Below, piece by piece: positions 1 to 10,600 of a DNA stretch of 64,000 nt. Numbering within the stretch: position 1 is the first letter of the stretch; each line of letters opens with the position of its first letter. The position numbers and the translations under genes were made by a program. This DNA is from Luidia sarsii (lineage: Eukaryota > Echinodermata > Asteroidea > Paxillosida > Luidiidae): positions 3,781,460 to 3,845,459 of the forward strand of contig OX465113.1 in assembly GCA_949987565.1 (NCBI GenBank), written 5' to 3'. The notes below the pieces were generated by a model. It saw only the letters and a program-made list of their open reading frames with translations, did no database searches and was not told where the DNA came from.

Positions 1-205
1 ATTTGGCTTGGGCACTCGTGTATTGCTTTTTCCGGTACTGCTGTAATTTCTTACCTGATTTTGGATTCAAATAGCAAGTGATTGGTCGGTACATCTGGTG
101 TTTTGCTTTTCAATTGACTTGATGTAGATTGGAAATGTTGCAAACTGCCAACTGAGCCATACAAATTGTTCATTTTGTTGTATTTTTTTTTTTTTTAATT
201 TACAG

Positions 206-328
206 CCCCAAGGACCTGCAGCTCGACTGAATTTGAATGCAAGAGTGAGCACTGCATCCCAGGCCGATGGCACTGTGATGGCGATCCAGATTGCGCTGAC
301 GAGTCGGATGAAGACCCAGCCATTTGTG
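206..328 (+). CDS. LDLR-type gene exon: LDLa module (first in window)
   Basis: The exon follows a poly-T tract ending in TTTACAG and ends before GTAGGT. It starts with two bases that complete an upstream codon and leaves one base over, the symmetric 1-1 phase typical of LDLa exons. Six cysteines are present, with [20 protein letters not shown] carrying the calcium-binding acidic residues. It may be the first or a later ligand-binding module. Confidence 0.93.
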
Positions 329-3300
329 GTAGGTACCCTGCCTGATCAGACGCCTGTTTGCCCGTAAGCAATTGGGGATGAGTATTACAGTGTACACTTT
401 GGGGGGGGGGGAGGGCCACTCCCTGCACATTGAAAAGTCATTTATAGAGAGTTGCATTGCTGCCTCCTCCCCAGGGATGTGGCCCTTTCTGACACTGGAC
501 AAACTTCCCTGTTGCACAGCTCTGCAAATGAAATCAATTATAGCCAGGAGAATGTGGCCACCTTGGCTCCAGCAGTTGTGAAAGGCTGAAACAAAACGAA
601 GAAAGGGGCTTGTGAAAGGAAAAGAACAACTACTGTGTTTTGGGTTCCGTGAATTTGTGGCGATTGTTGTACTTTATCAGGAAAGTCATTAGACAGGCTT
701 GTGCTCTGGTCTGTCTTTTGGTCACAGGTAAACAGCTGATTATCAGTTGGGTTGAGCAATAAGCACTGCCTGATAATGGAGATAATGGGGATGGCCTCAG
801 TAGGGACCTCTGCTTTTCTGTGTGTAGATTCAGAAAGGGTGGAACACACTCCATCCCCCCTTTGAAGTGATAAGGACCATTAGAAGTTGTTCCAGGTCAC
901 TTTGTTCAGAACATAAGTTCCACGGTTGGTTACACTGACTATCTAGTTAGTCTGTTGGTAAGACCATACAGGAAGGACTCATGCTGTGCATTGCATTGAC
1001 ACAGTATGGAATCTGGTCCCCCCCCCCCTCCAAAGAAAAAAAAAATCAAAACCTGAGTCTGCTCACTCTCAAGTCTGGACATCAAATCCACCAATAAAAG
1101 AAATATTCCAAGAATCATTGCCCAAAGGTGTAGGCCCTACTTTCAATCCACTCTGCATGTCACTCTTTAAGGAAACCAAGTTTTCATGGCACTTGTAAAT
1201 GTTTCTACAATTTGCAGCAAGAATAAACCCTGCTTCTTCAGCAGGTGGCAAAGCGCGCTTCATCCCTGACACAGTACAAAAGTGCCCCCCTCTAGACTGA
1301 GGGCCCCAGACTAACTGGTGTATGTAAATGCCCCCAAAGAATTGCTCGAGCCAACGAGGTGCAAGCTGATCTTTCTCATCATGGTAGCGCCACACCCCAC
1401 TTCCTTTCTGTGTCGTCTGTGGGTAGGAAACTTTGGGATTGATTGGCCATAATGCGACTCCCAATGCTGAACACATCCCGCTGAACACACTCTGCCATTT
1501 TGTCTCTCCCTAGACTATATTTTCCACACGCTAGCACACTATACACACACTATACACACATGCTTCATGTCTGGTGCCACAGTGAAGAACAAATTCTTCC
1601 CAAGGTTAGCCCATTGAATAGAGGGAAGCAGCTGCACAATGGGGGATTTGTGAAGGCATTCAGTGCAGTTGGAGGTGCCCCCCCCCCAGTTTCAGGGAAG
1701 TTAACCCCTAGTGTTTGCAGACCACTGTCCAATGTGGCCCCCTCTCTCTCTCTCTCTCTCTCCCCCTTCTATTCATATTCAAAGCACACCTTTTGTGCCT
1801 GGCACTGGGATGTATGTACATTCTTAGGGGCTTAATCTTTTTGGGGGAGGAGGGCCCAGACACAGTGTTCAAGGGGCAGTGACTGCTTAGCGAGTTTTAA
1901 TTTTAGTCAGGCTTGTCAGCTTTTTTTCTTTCACTTTGCATGTGGAGGGGGGGGGCCTTCCAAAAGCTTTTGGGGTCACAGTTCCCCTCAGAAAGTTTCA
2001 CAATAGCACAATGCTTCAGCGGGACTGGCTATTCAGAATCCTTGTTGGCCATTTTGTCTGAGGGTAAATTCCCTGAGATTTCCCAGCTATGCTGTCTGTG
2101 AAAGGAAACGAAACTAAGCCACACAAGAAGAGAAGCAAATACAGTACAGTACAGTGCTCTATGGTAACTAACAAACAATAACAAAGTGATATACAAAAAT
2201 GTTGCAAACTGCTTACTCACTAAAATTACCAAAATGCAAATCTTAAAATTTAGTGGGCCTGACAATAACAAAAGTTATCAAATAAGTGAGGATACAAATG
2301 AGTCAGTGTCATTTGTCTGTAGTGAGTACTCCATTCTCAAATAAAGGTCCTGCTAGGAATGAAATGTCAGGGCTTCTTAATATATATTTTTTTTTTTTCA
2401 AATTTGATTCTTTTTCTGCAAAGAGTAGGCTGTATGTACCTCTCATTTCCCACCAACTTTTCACGTTTAACTTGACTGAAATACCTGCTTTTCAAAAAGC
2501 AGAAAATTCTTGACGTTTTGATCCTAGCAAGACCTTTCTTAATATGACCTTTGACTTATATCAAAGGTCCTGCCGGGATTGAAATGTCAGGCTTGCATTT
2601 TTTTGTATTCTTAATGTGAGTAAGAAGCATGCAACAGCATATTTTGACTTTTATTCTTTTCTGTTTCCTTGCAGCTCAAAAGACATGTCGAGCTGACCAG
2701 TTCAGCTGTGGTGAGGGCAGTAGCTGCATCCCAAATAGCTGGAAATGTGATCATGACAACGACTGCGACAACGGAAGGGATGAGGAAAACTGTGGTACGT
2801 TATTTCTCTTGAAACAATTCTTAACAAAATATGCTGTGCTTTTACAACTCCCAAAAAATGTGGTTGAAACGAGAGGCTTCTCAATTTAAAAGATTCGTGA
2901 AGAATGAAATGGCATTTTTGACCATTATTTCTTCTGGTTCAAGAGGCAAACATACATGACTTGAAATAGTTGAAAACGTTTATGATGTATGGAATGGAGT
3001 AATTATGTCTTCCGGAAAATTAATATCAAAACACCATGTTAAACTTTGTTCTTTGCAGAGGCAATGACGTGCCAGGCCAATGAGTTCACCTGCGACAACC
3101 AGAAGTGTATCACGGTACGCTGGCACTGCGACAATGACGACGACTGCGGCGACAACTCGGACGAGCGGGGCTGCCCCGAGCCCACCTGCTCGGCCACGGA
3201 GTTCCGCTGCAACAACTCGTTCTGCATCCCCAACCGCTGGGTGTGCGACGGCGACAGCGACTGCCTGGACTACTCGGACGAGTTGGCCTCGTGCGAGGAG

Positions 3301-6300
3301 GAGCCCTCCACCCCGTGCTCCAACCGCGAGTTTGCCTGCGCCAACGGCGACTGCATTCACGAGTCGTGGAACTGCGACGGCGACCGGGACTGCACCGACG
3401 GCTCGGACGAGCTGGACTGCCGTAAGTCCCTTGATCCTATTTTCGCGGAAGCCTTTACTTTCGGCGCAAATACGCAAACTATAAGCCCAAAAATATCTGC
3501 TACAGTAAGCGAAGATTTTTTGCCAACGGTAACAGATTCCATGAAAGTGCAACACTTTCTCAAAAATGCCCTTAGATATTCAAGTGCTGTGAGAGTTTAA
3601 AAGATGGAAGGCTACATTTCTATACAAAAAAAAAGTATCAGCAAATAATCGTGTGTTTAGGGATGACTCAATAGTTGGCTGGCAGAGATAGCACACTCGA
3701 ACAGCTCCATGAACTCAAGCGTCCCGACAGTCGTTTTAACCCTTTTGTTGATGTTCCCTTCCTCTGATCCACAGATCTGGAGACTTGCGCCACTTTCCAG
3801 TTCACCTGCGGCAATGGGCAGTGCATCGATGGCTCCAGGCAATGTGACGGCCAGCGTGATTGCACCGATGGCACCGATGAGTCCGGCTGCACAGGTACGC
3901 GTGCCAAACACGTTCTCTGCAAGTGTGGGGGGGGGGGAGACAAAAGTGTCGCTCACCAGATGGCAGTTTGTCAAATGACGCTGAGAGGGGCGTGACATTT
4001 TCATTCTCGCTGGACTTTTGCCAAAGGCAGAACCTTTCTCAAGCAGAAGCCGGCTATCTTACCACTCTTTGGAAAAGGCACTGCTGGAATCGCAATAATT
4101 TAACTGAAGAAATCAGGTAACCGATGAGGCTGGTTTTGACGGTAGATTTTGATTTTATTCATTTATTTTATTTATTTCAATTTTTTTTTTTACTCTTGAC
4201 CATAGCCCCTGCCAACCAATGCAGCGAGCACACAGAGTTCCAGTGTGCCAGTGGAGAATGCATCCCTATGAGCAAGGTGTGTGATCACCGTAACGACTGC
4301 GGAACCTGGGAGGATGAACCCATCGGTGACCTCTGCTGTGAGTATACGTTTTTAAACTAAGTCACCAATGAAACCACCAACTCTTTGCTAATTTTCCAGT
4401 TTGGATGAAAAAAAAGAAAAAGATAAGAATGACGAAAATCATTGCTGAAAGTTGAAGTTCAATGAAATGATTTTGTTTATTTTGTTTAATTTTGTAGCGA
4501 CCAACGAGTGCCAGATTAACAATGGCGGTTGCGAAGGTGTATGCATCGACCTGCCCAATGGCTACTACTGCACCTGCCAGGAGGGCTACGAGCTTGTGGA
4601 CAACGTCTGCGTGGACATCAACGAGTGCAAGACCATCCCGGGCATCTGCAGCCAGCGCTGCGACAACCTGCCGGGCAGCTACAAGTGCACCTGCCAGGAC
4701 GGCTACCTGCTGGAGCACGGCCAGTTCTGCCGGGCCACCGGCCCCCACCCGGTGCTCCTCTTTGCCAACCGGCGCGACATCCGCGCCTACAACCTGGTCA
4801 CCAAGCACAGCGGCCCCCTCTACTCGGACCTGAAGAGTGCAGTGGCGCTGGACTTTGACAACCAGACACACAGTCTCCTCTGGACAGACGTAGGCGATGA
4901 GCGCATCTACAAGTACGTAGGAACCTTTTATAGATGAGATCTGTCGGGCTGTCCTTTTTTTTTTCTTTTTTTTTTCGGTTTCAATTTGGTTTGGGGAAGT
5001 TGCGGGGCTACTTTATGCATTGCAAGGGGCAGGCAAACCTGGAAGATTTCATTATTTATCTCAGAGTACATCTTCAAAGATGACTCTGTTTAGCCGAAGG
5101 CAGGCTATCTAGGATAGGAAGGAACCATTGTGTGAAAAGGAGCTTTGAAAAGTTTGCATGGTGGAATCACAATATAAAATGTTTGCAAATTTATTCTGAA
5201 ATTAGTCAGAGATGGACAAATGATTCTATTCATGGATTTGCTCTTTTGTGTGTGTGTTTGCAGGGGCTCGTTGGACGGTGATTCGGTGCAAGGGGCTGAG
5301 ACCCTGATGGATCACGTGGAGACAGCCGACGGTGTGGCCATGGACTGGATCTACCGCAAGGTGTACTGGACAGACACCGGAAACAACACACTGGGCGTCA
5401 CCTGCTTCAACACTGGCGTCTCCAAGACCCTCTTCAACACCAACATTGACGAGCCAAGAGCCATCGTAGTGGACCCCGAAACTGGGTAAGTCTTGTGCCA
5501 GGTGTTGGGGTGTCATTGCCTCCCTTCCCCCTACTTTAGGAGTGCTCTTTTGTTCGCAAACTGGCAGCTTGTTTAGCACTGCACACAATGAAATAAAACG
5601 GGAAATTCAGAAGCAAACTATCTTTGAGGTGTCCGTCTACTATGAAGGATCAGAGTGGGCATAAGTCTTACTTACACAATGTAAGATGTGCTTGATGGCT
5701 TGTTGAATGTTTGACAGAGTTCATCCGTGGGTCCCTTACTCCGAGCTTCTGTTTCACTTTTCTTTCGGACAACCAGGTACATGTTTTGGTCAGAGTGGGG
5801 CCAAGTGGCCAGCATCCAGCGGGCGGGCATGGACGGCACCCGCCGCTCTTCCCTGGTCTCGGATGAGATTGCCTGGCCCAACGGCCTGGCCATCGACTAC
5901 GCCAGCGAGGTGCTGTACTGGGTGGACGCCAAGATGCACACGCTCAGCATGGTGGACTTTGACGGCCGCAACCGGCGCACCATCATGGACAGCCCGCAGC
6001 TCCTGCCCCACCCCTTCTCCGTCACCGTCTTTGAGGACTTTGTCTACTGGTCGGACTGGCAGCGCGAGTCCATTACCCGGGTCAACAAGTTCAACGGCCA
6101 GGAGCGGGAGGTCCTGCTCATCTCTCTGCACTCGCCCATGGACCTCCAAATCTACCATCCACTCAGGCAGCCAAGACGTAAGCCTCCCCACACCCCTTAC
6201 TTTTGTTATTGAAAAGGAGTCAGATTTGAAGCATTGGGGTCTTCTAACTTATCAATTTAGGGATTCCTTCCCTTTGGATCTAATCAGGACCATTCTCAAA

Positions 6301-7639
6301 ACAATGATTTACAGGCAGGCCCTTCCTTTTTGCAATAACGGTAATTTTTTAAGTCTGAAGTTTACACCAATTTTTGCCTAACTCTTCCTGAAACCCCAAA
6401 TTACGACAACCGTGTTGGATTTACAAAGTGCTTGTGTTCTTAGTTTGCAAATTGTTTCTCTTTCCAACAGGCACAGATAGGGGCTGTGGCTACAACAATG
6501 GCGGCTGCTCGGATCTGTGCGTGTCCGCCCCCGTGGTGTCCGAGAGCTCGTCCCCTTTCACCTGCATGTGCCCCGACGGCGTGGAGCTCCTGGCGGACAT
6601 GCGCACCTGCCTGGGCTCCTTCCCCAACAACCGGCCCAACCAGACGCCCACCCCTGAGGGGCCGCGCCCGGCCGAGCCCACCACCGCCTCGGCGGTGCCC
6701 AAGGTCACCGACAAGCCGGCCGTGCCGCCCACCACAGAGAGCAACGAGTTGCCCGGCGTGCCGGGCAAGCAAGACCCCCAGCACAAGCCGGCCGCCACGC
6801 CCGTGGTGCAGGTGCCCCAGGGTCACCCCACCTCCATCATCATTCCCATCGCTGTCGTACTCTTCGTCCTCCTCTGCCTCCTGGTCCTGGTTGCCATCTT
6901 TGTCTACAGGTGAGACACTACTCCCTTTCTTCTCCCCTCCCTCCCTCCCTAGACAATAAATTGTCCCCCTTAGTTGCTCATGCCAGGGCCAAGAGGGTGA
7001 AGTCTTGAACATTTGACCACTTCGGGAGTGACTTGAGACACTCCCAAGACAAAGCACTGGATTGCAAGACATAGGACTGAAATACAAAATGTTTTGCTTA
7101 AAAGTTCTGTTCAACCCCAAATAATCAATTTGACAGTCGGGAAAAATGCTCTGATGGTCTGACGAAGCCCTAAAACTTGCTATTTTTGTAGGCTAATGCT
7201 GGCTTGTTTGTGATGACAGCACTAAGCAATTGAGAACAAGTGTTAATTATATTTCTTTCTTCTCTTTTTCTCAGGCGACACTACAAGAACAACAAGCGCA
7301 CAATGCACTTTGACAACCCTGTCTACCGCAAGACAACAGAAAACCAGTTCTGCTTATCACAGCCGGCAGCAGCCTACGAACACAACCCCGGCAAGGCATA
7401 CAAACCAGTGAGTATCTGATACCATTCACTTGTGGGAAATTCATTCTCATATGGTGGTAGCTCAGTATGAAGATCCCTATTCCCCCAGAAGATTATCTAG
7501 ACAAGAGCAGAGAGGCTTTCTGGTGGCCTCTGCTTGGGATCTGAACCTCGGGATCTTGATTTTTGGTGAATTGATCTTAAATTGTTCTTTGCCATCTCCG
7601 CTTCCCTTTCAGATAATGAACCCGGAGGATGTAGCGTAA
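206..7639 (+). CDS. LDL receptor family protein (LDLR/VLDLR/LRP8 type), 3' part of gene, 11 exons
   Basis: This is a cell-surface endocytic receptor of the LDLR/VLDLR/LRP8 clade. Exons are 206-328, 2675-2794, 3059-3421, 3775-3894, 4206-4337, 4498-4912, 5264-5485, 5777-6177, 6471-6909, 7275-7407 and 7613-7639, all with AG/GT borders. They join into one frame of 830 codons plus TAA. Domain order by residue of this partial protein: LDLa 1-2 (1-80), LDLa 3-5 (81-201), LDLa 6 (202-241), LDLa 7 (242-285), EGF-A and EGF-B (about 287-365), six-bladed YWTD propeller (about 366-630), EGF-C (about 632-685), Pro/Thr-rich stalk, one membrane helix (about 752-776) and a cytoplasmic tail of about 54 residues with FDNPVY. 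Family knowledge: LDLa modules bind ligand through calcium, the propeller releases ligand at low pH, and FDNPVY recruits clathrin adaptors. Signal peptide and any earlier LDLa exons lie left of the window. LDLR versus VLDLR orthology cannot be decided because the number of upstream modules is unknown. Confidence 0.95.
2198..2600 (-). repeat. Dispersed hairpin family B copy in an LDLR-type intron
   Basis: 2198-2272 is the reverse complement of the tail at 60300-60375. A second hairpin at 2512-2596 pairs TTGACGTTTTGATCC with GGGATTGAAATGTCAGG and contains CCTAGCAAGACCTTT / AAAGGTCCTGC. Partial copies also occur near 2345, 15265 and 34135. Confidence 0.7.
2675..2794 (+). CDS. LDLR-type gene exon: LDLa module
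   Basis: Acceptor TTTCCTTGCAG, donor GTACGT, phase 1-1. Six cysteines. The calcium-cage region reads [13 protein letters not shown]: the usual SDE is RDE, a small departure that keeps the Asp and Glu ligands. Confidence 0.93.
3059..3421 (+). CDS. LDLR-type gene exon: three fused LDLa modules
   Basis: A single 363-bp exon encodes three complete LDLa modules with 18 cysteines, three SDE calcium-binding motifs and acidic surfaces. In vertebrate LDLR and VLDLR one exon also carries three modules (LA3-5 in LDLR), so the intron layout is conserved and supports membership in this clade. Acceptor TTTGCAG, donor GTAAGT. The exon is strongly GC-rich compared with its introns, as are the YWTD and stalk exons. 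Confidence 0.95.
3775..3894 (+). CDS. LDLR-type gene exon: LDLa module (LA6 position)
   Basis: Acceptor GATCCACAG, donor GTACGC, phase 1-1. One LDLa module with [16 protein letters not shown]. By position after the triple-module exon it corresponds to LA6 of LDLR. Confidence 0.93.
4206..4337 (+). CDS. LDLR-type gene exon: last LDLa module (LA7 position)
   Basis: Acceptor GACCATAG, donor GTGAGT. The module reads [20 protein letters not shown]. The WxDEP variant of the calcium motif is characteristic of the last LDLa module before EGF-A in the LDLR clade. Confidence 0.94.
4498..4912 (+). CDS. LDLR-type gene exon: EGF-A, EGF-B and start of YWTD propeller
   Basis: A 415-bp exon, acceptor TTTTGTAG, donor GTACGT. 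It encodes EGF-A ([14 protein letters not shown]), calcium-binding EGF-B ([16 protein letters not shown]) and the first propeller strands up to [12 protein letters not shown]. In vertebrate LDLR these parts lie on separate exons, so introns have been lost here or gained in vertebrates. An alternative donor four bases downstream (GTAGGA) would break the frame into the next exon. Confidence 0.94.
5264..5485 (+). CDS. LDLR-type gene exon: YWTD propeller
   Basis: 222-bp exon after a TG-rich tract and TTTGCAG, donor GTAAGT. It contains a YWTD blade ([12 protein letters not shown]) and the conserved [11 protein letters not shown] signature that precedes the next blade in LDLR-family propellers. The frame joins both neighbours. 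Confidence 0.94.
5777..6177 (+). CDS. LDLR-type gene exon: YWTD propeller, later blades
   Basis: 401-bp exon, acceptor ACAACCAG, donor GTAAGC. It holds blades [26 protein letters not shown] and [12 protein letters not shown], and [18 protein letters not shown], all matching the order in LDLR. It ends with IYHPLRQP, the linker into EGF-C that reads LTQP in vertebrate receptors. Confidence 0.95.
6471..6909 (+). CDS. LDLR-type gene exon: EGF-C, stalk and membrane helix
   Basis: 439-bp exon, acceptor TTCCAACAG, donor GTGAGA. EGF-C has the long-loop form [13 protein letters not shown]...FTCMCPDG. A stalk of about 65 residues rich in Pro, Thr, Ala and Glu follows (about 6620-6825), matching the O-glycosylated domain position but with fewer Ser/Thr than human LDLR. 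It ends with a hydrophobic helix (about 6830-6907) and a Tyr-Arg border. In vertebrates EGF-C, stalk and helix are on separate exons. Confidence 0.93.
7275..7407 (+). CDS. LDLR-type gene exon: cytoplasmic tail with FDNPVY
   Basis: Acceptor TTTTTCTCAG, donor GTGAGT. Basic stop-transfer residues (RRHYKNNKR) are followed by FDNPVY at 7309-7326, the canonical NPxY endocytosis signal bound by ARH, Dab and clathrin adaptors in this family, and then RKTTEN as in vertebrate receptors. Confidence 0.95.
7613..7639 (+). CDS. LDLR-type gene terminal coding exon
   Basis: Acceptor CTTTCAG at 7612. Eight codons (IMNPEDVA) and TAA at 7637-7639. The acidic-DVA ending resembles the C-terminus of vertebrate LDLR, an independent sign that the splice chain is right. 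Confidence 0.88.
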   Translation: MMNPEDVA

Positions 7640-10600
7640 CAGCCACTCCACTCTCCGAAAATGCTTGGCGCAAGGAAACCAAGGCTTACGTCTTCAGTGC
7701 GAAAAGGACACCACTTATCAGGCATGTTCCTTCTACTTTAAAGGCAGCATTATTTATAAGAGAGTGTACAGTATGTAATTACACACAGAAAGCTGGAAGA
7801 TTAGTCGCTTGCAAAACACTTAAGGCAGACTAAATGTAGTTGCCACACTGTGTGATCTGTGATGGTCTGATTGTGTGACAAGTTTGAAACATCCTCTTTA
7901 ACTTGTTGCACTGGTGAGACAAATCAGGTGGTGATTAAGTCTCCAATTTTGTTTCAGGGGAGCTCAGCTTCTAGAACCAAGGTCTCCCTCTCTCATGTTT
8001 TTTGTTTCTTTTTCGCACTAATGACGGAAAAGGCCCAAATGAATCCCGTCACAAATTAAAAAAAAAATTAAGTAATTACTAAATCAGAAATGGCATCTTA
8101 TATTTGGGGGGAAAAAATGCACCAAAGCGCAGTGAACATTTGGTGGACATGTACTCAAAGCTTTGGAAGTAAATGAAAAAATTATTCACGAAAACCCGAG
8201 GTGCATTGTCTAGGCTGCATCGATTACTGGCAGGGTCTGATACCAAAAAGACAAACATGTGTGGGAGTCTAATATTGTACAAAGAGAGATGTAACTCCCC
8301 ACTGGTTCAGGTTTTTTTTTGGTCCAAGGTAATTCACTCTGCAATATCTGGAGGTGTATAGAAAATGTCTCCCTCAAGTGGGGAAACGTAACTCAAAAAG
8401 CTGAAATGTTGGCTGTGCTTTGGGGCATGGGCTGGTTTGCTCCGATGTGACAGTATCCCTGATATTGTTGCAGGCATGGAAGAGACGTGAAGGGGTACCG
8501 TAAGAAGTACCCCCATGACCGCTCGATAACCATGAGTTGGACAACGGGAAGGATAACATAAAAAAAAGGGTGAAAACGTTAAAATGGGCAACTTTAAAAG
8601 TGAACAAACAAAAAAAATCCCCCTTAAGCCAACTCTTTTGCAATATGATAAAATGCTGGTTTTTGATATGCGCTAAGTGTACCAGTGCAAAACTTGCTAT
8701 TGTACAGTTGTTTATATTCTAAGAAGACATTTTTCCTTATGCAAATGCAATGCAAAGAATGTGTTCATTGTATAGAGGATGAATATTAAGATTCAGAAGA
8801 GCTTGTGAAAAGGGCAGGGGAGGAGAAATTAAGTCCGAATTTACAATTTGAAAAAAAAAATGGAAAAAAAAACAAACAACATAAATGTTCCCAAAATGGA
8901 ATATAAGTGCTTTTATTTTTTTGTGGCAGCTGAGAGTTAGACCAGGGGAAAAGGCTATATTTAACAGGGATTCATCCAACTAACTTAGCATTTGGACTGA
9001 ACACATTACCTGTTATCATGATATGGCCATGGTTGTTAAGATCCCATGTGTTCTCCCCTTTGAAAAGGAAAAAGTCAATTCAAAGAGATCTGCTAAGTTG
9101 ATAGCTTAGTCGTCAGGGTGCTTTTTAACAGGCAATATCTTGTTCCACAAAATTCAACACGTTACAGGTGACGTGGTTTTTCTGCCTGCTAATGAAAATA
9201 AAAAGCAAGCTGACTTTGAAAAGTTAACAAAAAAATACATGTTTGGGTGGATTTCCTAAGATTTCTATAATTGGAAAGTGCAGGAAAGCTAGCCATACGC
9301 TCACGTTTCCTCGAAACTATGCAGTTCACAACTATATAGACAGTAAAAGTAAGGAATAGTTGTTTTTTTGACTGTCATGTACCTCAGCAGTTCTTGTAAA
9401 AAAAAAAAACACCAAAAAAACCACCATAAACTGTGCAACCTGTCTGTGTTAAAGTAGGCCCTAGTACTGACTCACTTAGGCGGAGTACTAAAAATGTATT
9501 GGTTGAAACAAATTATTTATTACTTTGCATATTGCAAATATATAAATATTTACACATACACATTTATATATAAGCATACACAATAGAGGAACTATCAAAA
9601 ATATGTAACTTAGAAACATGCAAAGTAAATATGTTTCCCATATTTTGTTTTCTTGTTCCTTTTTTTTTTCTTTTGGGAAGATGGGGGACTCCAATCCTCA
9701 ATATTTTTTTTGGCCAAAGCAGGCTATGTAGTTACTGTAAATATTTTTTTTTTCATGTGTACTCAAAAAAAAAGTGTATATAAAAAGAGATATAATTTTG
9801 TATAAACGAACATGTAAAAGTTATTTGTTAGGTCCAGCTTGAAAGAATGGCTGATCTAAGGCAAAAACTTGTCTGAGCATATTTATTTTACTTCAAGTTA
9901 ACTCTTACTTTGAAATGTTTATTTTTTTTCCCAACTTTTTTTTGTATATTAAAGTGGATACAAAGAGAAAGGGGTTGGTTAAGGCTCTGTGCTCCAACCA
10001 ACTTTCTCCCACTTATACCACCCTGTCTTAAGCATTTTCCCGATTTTTGAGTTAACAAGAAGGAAAGTCGTGTACATATGTAAACTACCTTTTGACAGCT
10101 TTATTAAACATACAGCCCACAGGGTAAAAAAAAATGTCCACTTGTGTAAGGGAATACACAAGTAGGACCCCAAAAAAATTAAAAAGAAAAAAAAAACGAA
10201 AAAAAAAAATAGTCTAGTAATATTTACATAGCTGTATGGTTTAGAAAAATCACTATATTTGTGGAGTTTGTGTAAAGATGGGTAATGGTAATGCTTGAGT
10301 CAGAGTATGCCGGCGTTTTAATTTAGTTTCGTTTCTTTTATTTGGAAGATAATTTAAGTTATTTTATTTTTTAAGCCTCTGCAGAAGTGCGAGGTCTTAA
10401 GAGAAGAGAGGAAGTTTGTAAATATACCGCCAGAATTTAATCAGTTAGGGTTTTGTTTATTTTTGAAAAATCCCTGTTTGTGTTCTTTTGGGTTTTCAAT
10501 TTCGCCATCCCCCATATTTTGACCGTATTTTGATCTATTTATTTCGGCCTTTTCAGACACGTTTACATTTTTTTTTTTTTTGAGGGGGTAGATAAAGTTT

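Noticed and set aside
4913..4917. Alternative donor GTAGGA at 4917 for the EGF-A/B exon
   Set aside because: Using it would break the frame into the exon at 5264, whereas the GTACGT donor at 4913 restores IYKGSLDGD in the propeller.
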